From: Puccinia triticina
Lineage: Eukaryota > Basidiomycota > Pucciniomycetes > Pucciniales > Pucciniaceae
Length of the DNA stretch: 64,000 nt
Direction of reading: 5' to 3'
Assembly (NCBI RefSeq): GCF_026914185.1
Contig: NC_070561.1
Coordinates: 6,014,001-6,078,000 of the forward strand
The notes beneath the pieces are model-generated. The model ran no database searches. It was not told the origin of the DNA and saw only the letters and a program-made list of their open reading frames with translations. The position numbers and the translations under genes were made by a program. This document shows, one piece after another, positions 1 through 10,365 of the stretch. How positions within the stretch are numbered: the stretch's first letter is position 1; each line of letters starts with the position of its first letter.

Positions 1-415
1 GTGGTATCCAGATTACCGGCCGGCTCCGGTAATTGAGTTCATTGAGGTCCTTGATGACCGGAGCCGACCGGTCATCAAGGACCTCAATGACCGGAGCCGG
101 CCAGTCATCTGAATACCACACCTTGATGACCGTTCAATTGAGATGGTCATTGAAGTATACAGATGACCGGCCGGCTCTGGTCATCGAGGTTTATGCCTTG
201 ATGATTCGTTGGCTCTGGTCATCAAGGTACTATGTACCTCAATGACCAGCCAGCTGGCCGGTCATTGAGGTTTATGTATACCTCGATGACCGTTCAGATG
301 GTGATTGAGGTACATTTATACAACCTCAATGACCAGCCAGCTTGCCGGTCATCGAGATTTATGCTGATGACCCGTCGGCCCCACAAGGACCCCGAATGAT
401 ATGCAGCTAGGGGGT
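1..415. repeat. Palindromic minisatellite array 1 (CAATGACCGG family), cut by window edge
   Basis: Repeated modules read CCTCAATGACCGG, a short spacer, then CCGGTCATTGAGG, so each unit is its own inverted repeat. Spacers and arm ends vary. The same core recurs at about 7.86-8.90 kb, 37.37-38.05 kb and 39.91-40.65 kb. Open frames here are by-products of the repeat and are not called as genes. The left limit lies outside the window. Confidence 0.85.
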
Positions 416-755
416 CCGGGGGCCGCACGAGTTTTCGGGGGGCCGCGCGAGTTCCGCAGGAAAACCACTGGGTGTGGCTGCGGAGAAAACTACACCCGTT
501 CGCGGGTGGTGTAGGCTACAGACGCTTGTGGCTGCCAGCTGGGTGGTTGGTTGGTAGTGCTCATGGGTCAATCCGACAGCCCTCCATACTGTGGTGATAC
601 ATCATGGTAGCAGACTAACAGACAACTCAACATGTATTTCTGGTATTCACTTGGAAATCTCCAGATATCTGGTTTGTAGAAAGGTTCATTCAGGTGAGGT
701 TAGAGAACATCAGGTCCTAATGATTCAGAATTAATTTTTATCAATAAAAACATAA
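416..755. other. No gene seen
   Basis: Mixed-composition sequence between the minisatellite and a weak minus-strand frame. I see no coding frame, terminal repeat or RNA structure I can support. Confidence 0.5.
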
Positions 756-1286
756 TTAATTTTTTACCCATGCTTGTAGGAAATGCTGCTTACCCTGTTT
801 TCTCAATTTCTGAACCCATGATGTGGTTGTAACTTCAGCATGGTTGATCTTAATTCTTGATGAAATTACACTACTGTACTCTGTAACATGTTTCATTCCA
901 ATGGTACAAGCAGAGTAAAGCTGATGAAAAGATTCAAGTGCCATTTTGTATCCATCATAGCCAAGGGAGCTGTTGTAAATCTGGTGTATTGGGGAAAGAC
1001 CATCTCTGTACTTCATTGTGATGAGATGGTTGGTAGGCACTTCTGGTTTTCTAGGAATTTCAACATTCTGGTTTATTTCTTGATTTTGAGTGACAGGAAT
1101 CATACTTTCAATGTTTGATTGTGTTTTTTTTGGCTGAGCTTGATTGTGGTGCCTTTTGAACAGCATCTTTATTTCCAGAGAGTTTTGACTTGTGTGTGTT
1201 GATGTATTTGGGAGAACAGCCTGTATCATAATTTGGATAATCTTGGGAAGCTGCACCAGGAAAATAAAATAGTCAGTTAATGACAA
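756..1286 (-). CDS. Hypothetical open frame, possibly an exon fragment
   Basis: A 176-residue frame on the minus strand, rich in Asn, Gln and Ser, with a central stretch PRKPEVPTNHLITMKYRDG that looks protein-like. No domain is recognised. It lies on the same strand as the TET/JBP-like gene downstream in coordinates but has no clear link to it. It could be a chance frame in AT-rich DNA or a decayed exon, so confidence is low. Confidence 0.2.
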   Translation of the reverse strand: MSLTDYFIFLVQLPKIIQIMIQAVLPNTSTHTSQNSLEIKMLFKRHHNQAQPKKTQSNIESMIPVTQNQEINQNVEIPRKPEVPTNHLITMKYRDGLSPIHQIYNSSLGYDGYKMALESFHQLYSACTIGMKHVTEYSSVISSRIKINHAEVTTTSWVQKLRKQGKQHFLQAWVKN

Positions 1287-1424
1287 GTGACATTACACCA
1301 GCTCCAGCCAGCTAGCCACCATCTATTCAATATCCATCCACTATCTACCCCAATCTCCCAACCATCTCCTCAACTTCCAAAATTTACCAAGGATGTCCTG
1401 TTTATTTTTTGATGAGCCCAACTG

Positions 1425-1985
1425 ATCCTCAGTTCTGTCCAGCTGATACTCAGCTTTGGTACCCAGCTCATACTCAGCTTTTCTGCCCAGCTCATACTCA
1501 GCTTTTTCAAGCAGGTCACTCTCAGAATTGGAACAAAGCCTTTTGACCAGTCCTTCCTTGCCCAGGTGATGCTCAGCTTTCTACTAGTCCTGGTGCAGCT
1601 GATGCTCAGCTTTGTACCAGTCCTTGTTCAGCCTTCTCCTAGTCCTTCCCCAGCTGATGCTCAGCTTTGGCCCAGTCCTGGGCCAGCTGGCCAGCTGATG
1701 CTTAGCTTGCTGAGTATCTGCTGAGCCAGGCCAGATAAAAAGATGGGAATCAGCTTGGACAGGATCAGAGCTGAAAATAAGCTAGGCTAGAGCCAAAGAT
1801 GAGCATCAGCTGAGCCACAGTCAAGGCTGAGAATCAGCTGTTCCAGGGCCAAAGATGATCATCAGGTGGCCAGTTCCAAAGCTGAGCATCAGCTGGGCCA
1901 GGGGAAAAGCTGAGCATCAGCTGAGCCAGGGTAAAAGCTGAGCATCAGCTGGGCCAGGGCCAAAGCTGAGCATCATCTGGTTTTT
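1425..1985. repeat. Inverted minisatellite, core CAGCTGATGCTCAGCTTT
   Basis: From about 1425 to 1710 the plus strand carries repeated copies of CAGCTGATGCTCAGCTTTGG and variants. From about 1755 to 1980 the same unit appears in reverse complement as AAAGCTGAGCATCAGCTG. Together they form a head-to-head inverted tandem array with a short centre near 1.73 kb. This is the same layout as the CAATGACCGG arrays but with an unrelated sequence. Confidence 0.75.
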
Positions 1986-2443
1986 TCACATTGAGTGCTT
2001 TGATCCTGACACCTATCATGTGAGCCCCAGATGCGCTGGTGGAGAGGAGCAGCGTTGGGGAAGTGTTGGAGCTGAAAACAAAGCTGTGTCATGTCACTTG
2101 CCATCAATTGACTACCTTTTTTTCCTGGTGCTGATTTTTGGTAGATTTTCTTGACTGATTTGCAGGTAAGGCATAATACTTGCCTCCTCTTCCCAAGGAG
2201 TTCAGGTCTGCCAATCTTCACTTGATCATCTTCTGGTAGAGGTTTTTTATGAGTGACATCTGTGGGTGTTAAAATAAACACACCACACTGCAAAAAAAAC
2301 TGTGTCAACTGTGAGCAGTTGACATGTGGTAACTCTGAGGAGGCTTGTGGTGTTACACCAGCCTTACTCAAGGTTTGACTCAACCCAAGCTTTAATGCAC
2401 AGTCACTGTGCACCTTGCACAGTGACTGTGCCAACAAAGACAC
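1973..2443 (-). CDS. Hypothetical open frame, low support
   Basis: A 156-residue frame with four cysteines in a short stretch (KRRQVLCLTCKSVKKIYQKS) but no complete zinc-binding pattern. It starts at the edge of the inverted minisatellite and follows the next frame on the same strand. It may be a decayed 3' exon of a gene that included 2452-2922. I cannot assign a function. Confidence 0.2.
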   Translation of the reverse strand: MSLLAQSLCKVHSDCALKLGLSQTLSKAGVTPQASSELPHVNCSQLTQFFLQCGVFILTPTDVTHKKPLPEDDQVKIGRPELLGKRRQVLCLTCKSVKKIYQKSAPGKKGSQLMASDMTQLCFQLQHFPNAAPLHQRIWGSHDRCQDQSTQCEKTR

Positions 2444-2451
2444 TTGTGCAT

Positions 2452-2922
2452 TCAGGTGGAGTTACAATGGCAGCTTGGCTTGAGTATCCTGCATGTCAAC
2501 TGAAAGCAGTTGACCAAGTTTTTTTGCAGTTCCAGAGTCTGGAAACATGGCAGCATTGATAGCTTGACGGACTGGATTTTTGAGATTCTATCAATGGCCT
2601 CCATTGCTTTTTGGGTGTGATGGCAAACCTCATGTGGGATTTTTTTGTTCTTTACGGCCAACTCTAGCTGCTTTTGTGTGGCCATCATGTTTTTAAGGAA
2701 TTCTTCTGCTGATATGATTGTTTTTTCATTGTTTTCAACCAAGTTGGCCAGTCCACTTGAATCATAATTTTCAGATTCTGAGTCAGAGTCCAAATTGCTG
2801 CCTTTATTTTCCACAAGAGCAGTCAAAAGAGAGCAATGGTCAATTTTAAGGAAAGTTTGAGTGTGTGAGTTGAGAGGACACTGAGTTTTATTTTTACTAT
2901 TGTGATAAATTAAATGTTGCAC
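2452..2922 (-). CDS. Hypothetical acidic, helix-prone fragment
   Basis: A 156-residue frame with a Ser/Asp/Glu-rich N-terminal half (SDSESENYDSSG) followed by a charged segment with helical character (ATQKQLELAVKNKKIPHEV). It begins 16 bases after the stop of the TET/JBP-like exon on the same strand. It could be a separate decayed gene or part of the same transposon-associated transcription unit. No family is recognised. Confidence 0.3.
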   Translation of the reverse strand: MQHLIYHNSKNKTQCPLNSHTQTFLKIDHCSLLTALVENKGSNLDSDSESENYDSSGLANLVENNEKTIISAEEFLKNMMATQKQLELAVKNKKIPHEVCHHTQKAMEAIDRISKIQSVKLSMLPCFQTLELQKNLVNCFQLTCRILKPSCHCNST

Positions 2923-3489
2923 TTGCTCATCCTGCCTTCAAAAGCCTCCAAAAATGGGGTCTGATTGTCCAAGTGCAGCAACACATCCATCATAAAGTGG
3001 CCTACTCATTTGAACTGAGAAGGCAAAATGGGTGAAGGGATTGTTGAGGGTTCTCATTGATTTGACGGTTTGGTGGTAGAGGATATTTGAGCACCAGAAC
3101 ATATCAGTGGAACCATCAACTGCATTGAAATCAACTACTGCTGATATTCCTGGGAGAAACAATTGGCCATATTCAACATCATAGCCATCATCTGCTGTGG
3201 CAGGATTACCAGAAGCCTCTACTATTCCACACCAGCCGCCATATGAGATTGAACCAACATCATTGTCAATGTGTTCCTGGTTGGAGAATTCCCCCCATGT
3301 TGCAGTAAGATTTGAGGCAAAAGCTGTTGGATTTGATTCCTCATATTCTGGAGTGGCAAAACCTGGGACATTAGCTGATTTCATCTTTTGTACAGCTTGA
3401 AGAAATATACCAGGAGCAAGTTTCTGAAATTGGCTGGCTATTATTGCCTCAACCCTTGGTAGCCCATGCAATAGTTCCTTCCACCGCAG

Positions 3490-3818
3490 TGTAAGGGGTG
3501 AGAATCCCCTTCACTGGACAGGACAAGATGAACCGGGAAACGGGCTCAAAGGGGCACAAGGGGAGGTTTCTAGGACCAACCAAAGGGGGGGGGGATTGGG
3601 TTGCTGGTTCATAGAGACTGCTAGTCAGTTCTCTCTGAAGGATAAGAAGGAAGAAACAACAAGAGGAGAAAGAGAAGAGGCTTACCTGGTTCAGAGAGAC
3701 TGCTAGTCAGTTCTCTGCTGGACCAGGGAAGGACAGGAGTTGAGCTATATGTAATTATGTGACATGTGGGAGTCACTTGTGACTCCTTGTGAACCCCAAG
3801 GGAGGAGGGGGTTTTACA
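3490..3818. repeat. LTR copy 1 of the TET-gene insertion
   Basis: 329 bp, TG...CA ends, partner of 5585-5911. Both copies contain a short internal duplication around the sequence GACTGCTAGTCAGTTCTCT. Confidence 0.9.
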
Positions 3819-4035
3819 GTCTCCCCTCCTATAAAAGAGAAGAAAGGAAAAAAAATCAGAAAAAATGGGACATAGCGGGTAGGGCACGGTAAAGTAGGAA
3901 AGAAATGAATATGTGGCAAGAAGGATGGGTGGAATTTGAGGAGGTGAGGAGTAGGATGAGAGGGAGGGAAGTGAGCAGGAAGCGGTAGGCCCGGAGGGGG
4001 CTTCAGGGGCAATGAAAAGGATTGAGTTTGTTGGG

Positions 4036-5131
4036 AAGGGCAGGGCGCAGTAAGCTGCATAGTAGTTCTTGTTTGTCCTTAAAGGTTTCAAGAGCTTCAT
4101 CCATGGCCTTGCGGTATTTGTAATCAACAAAGGAGGATTCTGCCGGGGTTGTGATGGATGGCACAACCGGGAGCAAGGGAAGGGTGGGCTGGACTGAGGG
4201 GAGAGGGTACTGGGGGCGGAGGGTGTGGGCAAGGCGTGTTTGGGGGTTTTTTGGGGGCCTCCTGAGTTGATAGGAGGTTGTAGGAGAAGAGGGGGTCCAA
4301 AGGGGGTTGTTGGTGGTGTCTTGGTGTCTGTGGCCTGCAAGCTGTCATTGGTGGGGCCGCTTGCGGCAATTATTTGCGGTTGATTGGCCATAACGGATAG
4401 TAGGGAGATCCGGGGATAATGGAGGGTGCAGGGTGGACAGATGGTCCTCTGGCAAGGTGGATTTGGCGGCGGAGCGGAGGATGTCACTGAGTTGGGTGGT
4501 GAGTAGGTTTTAGGGCAGGGATCTAATGAGAATGTTCCAGAAGAAGGACAGGATGGGGTGTTTGAGGATGCTGGATGCAAGGTTGAGTGCGGCGTAGGGG
4601 AAGATGGGCAGGGGGCCGGAGATGAGGATGTAGGAGGCAATTTCAGGGGAGCCCTTGAGTCTGAAGGGGTTGAAGGCGCGCTGGATGAGGATGAGTGGGC
4701 GGGGGATGAACCTGACGAAGAGGGGGCGGGCGGTGCGGATGAGGAGGTAGGTGGTGGTGGAGCCAAGGGCGGTGAGCAGACAGCTGAGCGGGGCGGCAAT
4801 CCAGATAGGGTAGATGGCACCAATGAGGATGTTGAGGAGGGTGGTCCCGGGGACAGAGAAGTGGGAGTATGTGCGCAGATGGCTGATCTGGTGGGTGATG
4901 AGCTCAAGTGAGGTGGGCTGGCGGAAGGGGGCACAGAGTGGATGGTGGCGGCAAGGATGAGGAGCAAGGCAAGGGTGCTGGAGTCCTAGTACTGGGAGAG
5001 GAGCATCTGGCTGAACTGCTTGCCAAAGTACTTGGGGGTCTGCGTGTTTTACTCAATGACCTTGGCGAGATAGAGCAGGCCGCTGGCAAGGCACAGGGTG
5101 ATGTAGATGGACACACCAACGAGTAGTACAC
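4036..5131 (-). pseudogene. Captured membrane-protein gene remnant inside the LTR element
   Basis: On the minus strand one frame from about 4925 to 4508 reads as a plausible polytopic membrane protein. Hydrophobic segments include TTLLNILIGAIYPIWIAAPL, PRPLILIQRAF and PLPIFPYAALNLASSILK, ending NILIRSLP and a stop. Further upstream (about 5130-5060) another hydrophobic stretch (VSIYITLCLASGLLYLAKVI) lies in a different frame. Further downstream (about 4200-4036) the frame carries VDYKYRKAMDEALETFKDKQ, which looks like a soluble tail. The pieces sit in shifted frames with stops, so this is a decayed captured gene. The longest open frame over this interval is only Pro/Ser-rich out-of-frame sequence. 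I do not recognise the family. Confidence 0.45.
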
Positions 5132-5584
5132 TGAGAGCTGCAGAGAGTATGCCGTTGCATCAGATATCAGAGGTTCAAGGCCTTGCTTGATTGAATATCA
5201 AAAGGAGCCAGTCAGGGGAGCACTGAATACAAACTGAGGTCCAGATGCGGAGAGATAGATGGGCTGAGCTGGCTCAGTTCTAGTCAGTAAGATTTGTACG
5301 AGATGTTTGAGACGTTGGATGCGCTCCGGATAGCCACTAGTTGACCGGTAAAAGGGATGTCCGGAGCACATCTTCAGAGTAACACAATGGCAATGGCAAT
5401 GGTGGGAAAAATTTTGATTTGGATAATTTCCAGAACCAAACTGAAAAAATAAGTCAGATTTGGGTTGGGAGGATATTTGGGCAGAAAAATTGGATTGGAT
5501 CAGACGGAATGGAACAGATTTTGGAACAGAAAGGAATGGAACGGAACAGATTTGTTTTGGTGGTTGGGTGTAAGAAAAAAAAAG

Positions 5585-5911
5585 TGTAAGGGGTGAGAAT
5601 CCCCTTCACTGGGCAGGACGAGATGAACCGGGAAACGGGCTCGAAGGGGCACAAGGGGAGGTTTCTAGGACCAACCGAAGGGGGGGGCTTGGATTGCTGG
5701 TTCAGAGAGACTGCTAGTCAGTTCTCTCTGAAGGATAAGAAGGAAGAAACAACAAGAGGAGAAAGAGAAGAGGCTTACCTGGTTCAGAGAGACTTCTAGT
5801 CAGTTCTCTGCTGAACCAGGGAAGGACAGGAGTTGAGCTATATGTAAGTATGTGACATTTGGGAGTCACTTGTGACTCCTTGTGAACCCCAAGGGAGGAG
5901 GCGGGTTTACA
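5585..5911. repeat. LTR copy 2 of the TET-gene insertion
   Basis: 327 bp, partner of 3490-3818. It is preceded by an A-rich purine tract at 5572-5584 and followed by the second TSD copy. Confidence 0.9.
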
Positions 5912-6147
5912 CGCAGGTAATCTTCTCCAGTTTTGATGTTTGAGGGAGTGTAGGTGCCTGGTAAGAACATGCAAAAAATTACTCATTATTCTGGGAAATA
6001 ATATCATCACTAATGATTTTGGGTACTTACCGGCATGTTCCATATTTTCATATCTCTTTCTCCATCAATACCCCTTCATAATGCCACTAAGGAAGGAGCC
6101 ATTCTTTTAATTTTTGTAGAAACAACCAATTTGAACAAGTGTGGTGG

Positions 6148-6531
6148 TTAAGAATTAATATCATCTATTTCTTCAGGTGTCATACCTGCCCATTTAGTTT
6201 GTTTGACAAAAAGACCTAATTCACGGTTGAAGTTTGTCAGAATTGCTGTTGGGACTTCTGGATTGATTACATGTTTTGCTTGTTGAAGGAATATCTGTGT
6301 TTCTTCAATTGAAGAGACATCAGGAGATTTGATTTCTTGATGAGGTGATATTTGGTTGATACTGATCAGATTCATACAATCTGCAATTATTTCTTTAGAA
6401 ATAAACTGGCCAGGAATTTGAGGATTTGGTATAATCTGTTGTATGGAGAATTCACGTTCTGCTTGATTATGCCTTGGTTTGAGGACATTTGAAGTTTGAA
6501 TGTTGCTGTGATCTTCCTCTGATGGAGCCAT
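6148..6531 (-). CDS. Hypothetical 127-residue protein or exon
   Basis: The frame starts MAPSEEDHSNIQTSNVL and continues with ordinary amino-acid composition to a stop after TPEEIDDINS. It is on the same strand as the TET/JBP-like gene and about 100 bases upstream of its short exon, so it could be an upstream exon. I found no splice pair that joins them convincingly. No domain is recognised. Confidence 0.35.
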   Translation of the reverse strand: MAPSEEDHSNIQTSNVLKPRHNQAEREFSIQQIIPNPQIPGQFISKEIIADCMNLISINQISPHQEIKSPDVSSIEETQIFLQQAKHVINPEVPTAILTNFNRELGLFVKQTKWAGMTPEEIDDINS

Positions 6532-6712
6532 TGTTGAAAGACAAAGGAGGGAACAGATTCAATGTACCAGGGTTGTTGGTTGTGAGACAAATCACCTATA
6601 TTTGCGTAAAAACACTTCAGTCATTGTCTTGAATATGAAACATCATGTGAAACACATTTATCCAGTCTTTTTGCTGGCTTGAGAAGTGTAATGATAAGCA
6701 GCAGGTTTTACT

Positions 6713-7025
6713 TGATGAGATGAATCATCCTCTGAACAGCAGAACACAGATACGGTGAGTTTGTGGAAGGATGATTCATTTCAGAAACAAAACAGAAGAG
6801 AGGAAAGAACAAAGGAAGAAAAACAAAGAGAGAAAAGAAAAAGCTCACCTGAACAGCAGAACACAGATGCAGTGAGTTCGTGGAAGGATGAGGAAGAGAG
6901 CCTTCCACGAGTCTGCTGCTCAGGTGACTACACTACATACATGTCACATAATGTGAAAGAGAGATGACAGGTTGGAAGCAGAAAACAGAGAAAAGGAAAG
7001 AAACACACAACCCTACACCTCAACA
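6713..7025. mobile_element. Solo LTR of a Copia-type element, TSD TTACT
   Basis: Starts TGATGAGATGAA and ends CACCTCAACA. The 5-bp duplication TTACT is at 6708-6712 and 7026-7030. Its internal layout (two copies of GAACAGCAGAACACAGAT around an AAAGAGAG-rich tract) matches that of the Copia LTR at 10037-10321, although the two are clearly diverged. It is best explained by LTR-LTR recombination of a full element. Confidence 0.85.
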
Positions 7026-7030
7026 TTACT

Positions 7031-7854
7031 GCCACACTTTTGGATTTCAGGTTTCACATTGAACAGTTGATGGTTTCAAACTCACGCAAAGAGGGAGTGC
7101 CATACAAATCTGACAGTATGTTGTCTTGGCAGCGCTAGTATAGTACAGCATTGTTTTGGATTTCTTTTCTAGCACTCTGTATTTGGATGGAGTAGATGTG
7201 CAAGATGAAAAAATATACCTGGGTCCCAAGAGTAAGAAAAAATCAAACTGCATAAACTAACACCAGGGGAGAAAGTGTGGCACTCTCTAGAGAGTGCCAG
7301 GCAGTAACTTTATCATTCAAATGGTCTGAAGTCAGTTCAATTTCAGTTCACAACTTTTGTTTGATTGTTTTTACAACTCATTGGAAACTATTGCATGTAA
7401 GTATGATGAATTGATGTGCTGAATAGTTCAAAATCACAATTCACTCCTCATGAATTGTTGTTCAAATGTAGCCTATCTTACTCGCAAGTCTAGATTTCAT
7501 AAATCATTATCCTTCATATTGTGATTTGTCAGAACATGACAATGACTGATTGATGTTCAATTCCCTCTCCATAAACATTGAATTTTTTCTGCCAGCTGGG
7601 AGCATCTGTGATAATTACATTCAGATGGGTATGTTGTGTGTTTAGGCCGTCTGGTGATCACTCATCCAAGACTTTTGGGATGAAGTGTATATAAAGTTGT
7701 ATGAAGGATTAAAGTCATGATAGTCTCTTATCTTCTTTTTTCTGGTGTGGTTGGCTTTGTCCAACAGTTTTGCGGCAAAGTCTATATGTAGTTTGAGGCA
7801 TAGGAACTAGCCTATTGGGAAGTACAGCTCCTGCCAACAATTCTCCTTTACTGT
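7031..7854. other. No gene seen
   Basis: AT-rich spacer. A short inverted repeat around CTCTCTAGAGAGTGCC near 7290 is the only structure noticed. No coding frame can be supported. Confidence 0.5.
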
Positions 7855-8905
7855 TTTTTTGAGGAGAGTAAGAACTCCTCTGGAAGACCTGTCTTTACCG
7901 GCTGGATTTGTGACTCCCCTTGATGACTGGTAAAGGTGATCATCAAGGGAAGTAACAACTCCTCCTGATGACTTGTCTGTACCAGTATTTGGGATGAGTT
8001 GTTAACTCCCCTCCATGACATGTACAGGTGGTCATTGAAGGGAGACTTGGAGTGATGACTCCTCCTGATGACTGGTTTGTACCAGTCATCAGGGGTAATG
8101 TAACTCCCCTTGATGACCAGTACTGACTGGCCATGGAGGGGAGGTTACACCTCCCAATGACTGATACAGCTGGTAATCACTCCCTTTGATGGCCAGCTGT
8201 ACCTTTCATCAAGGTGGTTACACCTCCTCTTGATGACCGGTCTTGGCCAATCATTGTCTACCCTTCCAGTTCCTCTCAATGACCGGTACAGACCGGTCAT
8301 TGAGGCAAGGTGTAGCCCTTTTCAGCAACCAGCCTGTGCTGGTAATTGGAGGGAGTAACAACTCCTCCAAAGGGCTGATACACACCAGTCATCAGGAGGA
8401 GTTGTGAATCCTCTCAATGACCTCCTGTGCCGGTAATTGAGGGGATTTACAACTCACCCCGACAACCGGTACAGTTGGTCATTGAGAGGAGTTGTTACTC
8501 CGCTCAATGACCAGTACAGGAGTTCATTGGAGGGATTTACAACTCTTCCCAATGGCCAGTAATCAAGATGATTTGTAACTCCCTTTGATGAACTCCTGTG
8601 CTGGTCATTGGGGAGTTACACATCTTCTCAATGACCATTTGGTGCCGCACATTGAGTTGAGTGATAGCTCCTCTCAATGACCATTCTGCACCAGTCATTG
8701 AGGGGAGTAACACCTCCTTGCAATGACCAACTGTACTGCTTGTTGGGATGAGTTCTAACTCCCCTCAATGAACGGTACCAACCAGTCATTGGTAGGAGCT
8801 GTCACTTCCCCGATTTCTGGAACCAAACGGTCTTCAAGGGGTGCTAGTCTCTTGATGACTAGCACCTCTACCGGCCATTTGATTACCGTTGTAAGACTCA
8901 AAAGT
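7855..8905. repeat. Palindromic minisatellite array 2 (CAATGACCGG family, diverged)
   Basis: About 1 kb of modules of the form ACTCCCCTCAATGACCGGTA, spacer, ACCGGTCATTGAGGGGAGT with many substitutions. Both arms of each module change while complementarity is largely kept. It is the same core as array 1 and as the arrays inside Helitrons H1 and H2. Confidence 0.85.
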
Positions 8906-10036
8906 GGTTGTGAAACCCTTTTGCTGAATGGAGAAGGGGATGATGGAGGTGCAAACTCTGCCCTTCTATACTATCAGATAACAAGACCCACCAAGCTAAG
9001 ATTGGAAAGTTTTTAATCACGTGATAGGGTAGGTTGGCTCAATATGAGTTGTTTGATTGACAAGGTATAGAGCTGATGATTTATATAAGGGTTGGTTATA
9101 ATTGGTAGGGGTGACTGTTGGGGTGACTGTGATTGGTGAGTGATGAACTGAGGAGCTGACAACTGGGGAGGAGAGGGCTCCTTATATAGACAAAAGTGGA
9201 GCCCCAGAGGGCTTGTGGGTTAGGGTTTCAAATAATCTAGACAACAGTGTGAGTGATTTTAGCTGGTGGGAGTAGATACAAATGATTTCATAATATGTCA
9301 AGGGTACATAAATGATGTCAGAAGGATGCAGTAGGGCCGCATGAAGGCTGTGTAAAATGACAGTAGACTGCATGAGTTGACAGGTGGATGCAGGGGGCAA
9401 ATAAATGAAGTCTGAGGCTGTAGAGTCACTGTGTGACGACATCATAATATGGAAATAGTACTTGATAATATGTAATGACTGTAGTCTGATGGGGAGATGT
9501 ATTTTTGTATCCTGTGAGGTGTATAAGCATAATGCTGTGATCCTGGACTTGAGGCTTGTGACAGGTTGGTGATTTGGTATGTTGAACGTGTGATGGGTGT
9601 CCAGTGTCCAAAAGAAGTGTAGGTACCAATCCAGAGGGGCTCCAGTGACGCTTCCAGTGGTTACTAGGGGTAAAATTGGCCGTAGAATTCATTTCTGGGG
9701 TTTATTTGATGGTATCTTGAGGTGTATTGTGAGTAAATATGTAGTATAGAAAAAAGCTTTTGCTTTTTCACTCTTCTGTCTACCACATCCTCCCCCAACT
9801 TATTGTCTGTCCCCAGACAATTCCACTGGAAAAGTGTTGTATCTTGGCTTTTGGAAGCTTGAGGCTTGAGTTCTTACTGGATAAAATGACAAATCCTTGG
9901 GAATTTGGCCGTTGGATGTCTTCTGGGTACTGTGTCAGAGAGGCTGGGTGGGGTGAATTTTGGTCAAAAATTCAACTTTTGTTGTTTTTCTGACTTTTCT
10001 TGAGGAGAAATTTTTGAGGTGTCTGGGAGTCAAAGT
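8906..10036. other. No gene seen
   Basis: AT-rich sequence between the minisatellite and the truncated Copia LTR. Only scattered short open frames without protein-like composition are present. Confidence 0.45.
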
Positions 10037-10321
10037 TGTTGAGATGAACTGGGACTGAAGCAGCAAGCAAGAGCGGAGTGAGTGCGTTGGAAAGGATAAG
10101 TTCATTTCATACAGCAGAGAAAAAAGAGAAGAGAGAGAACAAACCTGAAGCAGCAAGCAGGAGCGGAGTGAGTTCGTTGGAAAGGATGAGGAAAAGTCTT
10201 TCCAACTGCTTGCAACTTCAGGTTTAAGTAGCCGAGTGAAATGAGATACAAGTGTCACAGAATGTGAAATGAGAGATGAGCACACAGATTGAAGCAGACA
10301 ACAGAATGAGAAACCTCAACA
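10037..10321 (-). mobile_element. 3' LTR of a Copia retrotransposon (minus orientation)
   Basis: Starts TGTTGAGATG and ends CCTCAACA on the plus strand. It lies directly downstream, in element sense, of the Copia RNase H frame, and a purine tract (AAGGGGGAG on the minus strand) abuts its inner edge. The five bases outside (AAAGT) have no partner because the other end of the element is missing. Confidence 0.8.
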
Positions 10322-10365
10322 CTCCCCCTTGCTGAAAATCTGAGAAGAGGAGAAGAAGTAGAACA

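Larger units (their letters stand above)
3490..5911. mobile_element. Non-autonomous LTR retrotransposon with 5-bp TSD CGCAG
   Basis: Direct repeats at 3490-3818 and 5585-5911 start TGTAAG and end TTTACA, and are flanked by CGCAG at 3485-3489 and 5912-5916. Purine-rich tracts abut both inner LTR edges, so orientation is not settled by polypurine evidence alone. The 1.77-kb interior has no gag, protease, reverse transcriptase or integrase frame. It contains remnants of an unrelated gene on the minus strand, so mobilisation must have been in trans. By eye the LTRs differ at a dozen or more sites over ~328 bp. That suggests an insertion older than the Gypsy element further right. Confidence 0.92.
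2938..6043 (-). pseudogene. TET/JBP-like 2OG-Fe(II) oxygenase gene, interrupted by an LTR element
   Basis: The exon at 2938-3489 encodes a double-stranded beta-helix oxygenase core of the rust TET/JBP-like type. It has an iron-binding HxD (SNQEHIDND), then YGGW, a GYDVEYGQLFLPG strand, DFNAVDGSTDMFW and a distal histidine in LYHQT. Family members act on methylated bases or are domesticated relatives often linked to transposons. The 2-oxoglutarate-binding arginine expected after the distal histidine is replaced by histidine (FTHFAFS; codon CAT, one step from CGT). The LTR element at 3490-5911 splits the exon. Removing it with one CGCAG copy restores an open frame (GEDYLRWKELLHGLPRVEA). A GT-AG intron at 5958-6030 joins the short upstream exon 6031-6043 in phase. 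The upstream start is unresolved. The substrate is unknown, and activity is doubtful given the insertion and the lost arginine. Confidence 0.7.

Noticed and set aside
3621..4967. 448-residue Pro/Ser-rich open frame on the minus strand
   Set aside because: It is a composition artefact over a decayed membrane-protein frame and an LTR, and continues into the LTR; a neighbouring frame is far more protein-like.
4558..5126. Acidic Gly/Glu/Asp-rich plus-strand frames
   Set aside because: Antisense of the captured membrane-protein remnant; low complexity and no start context.
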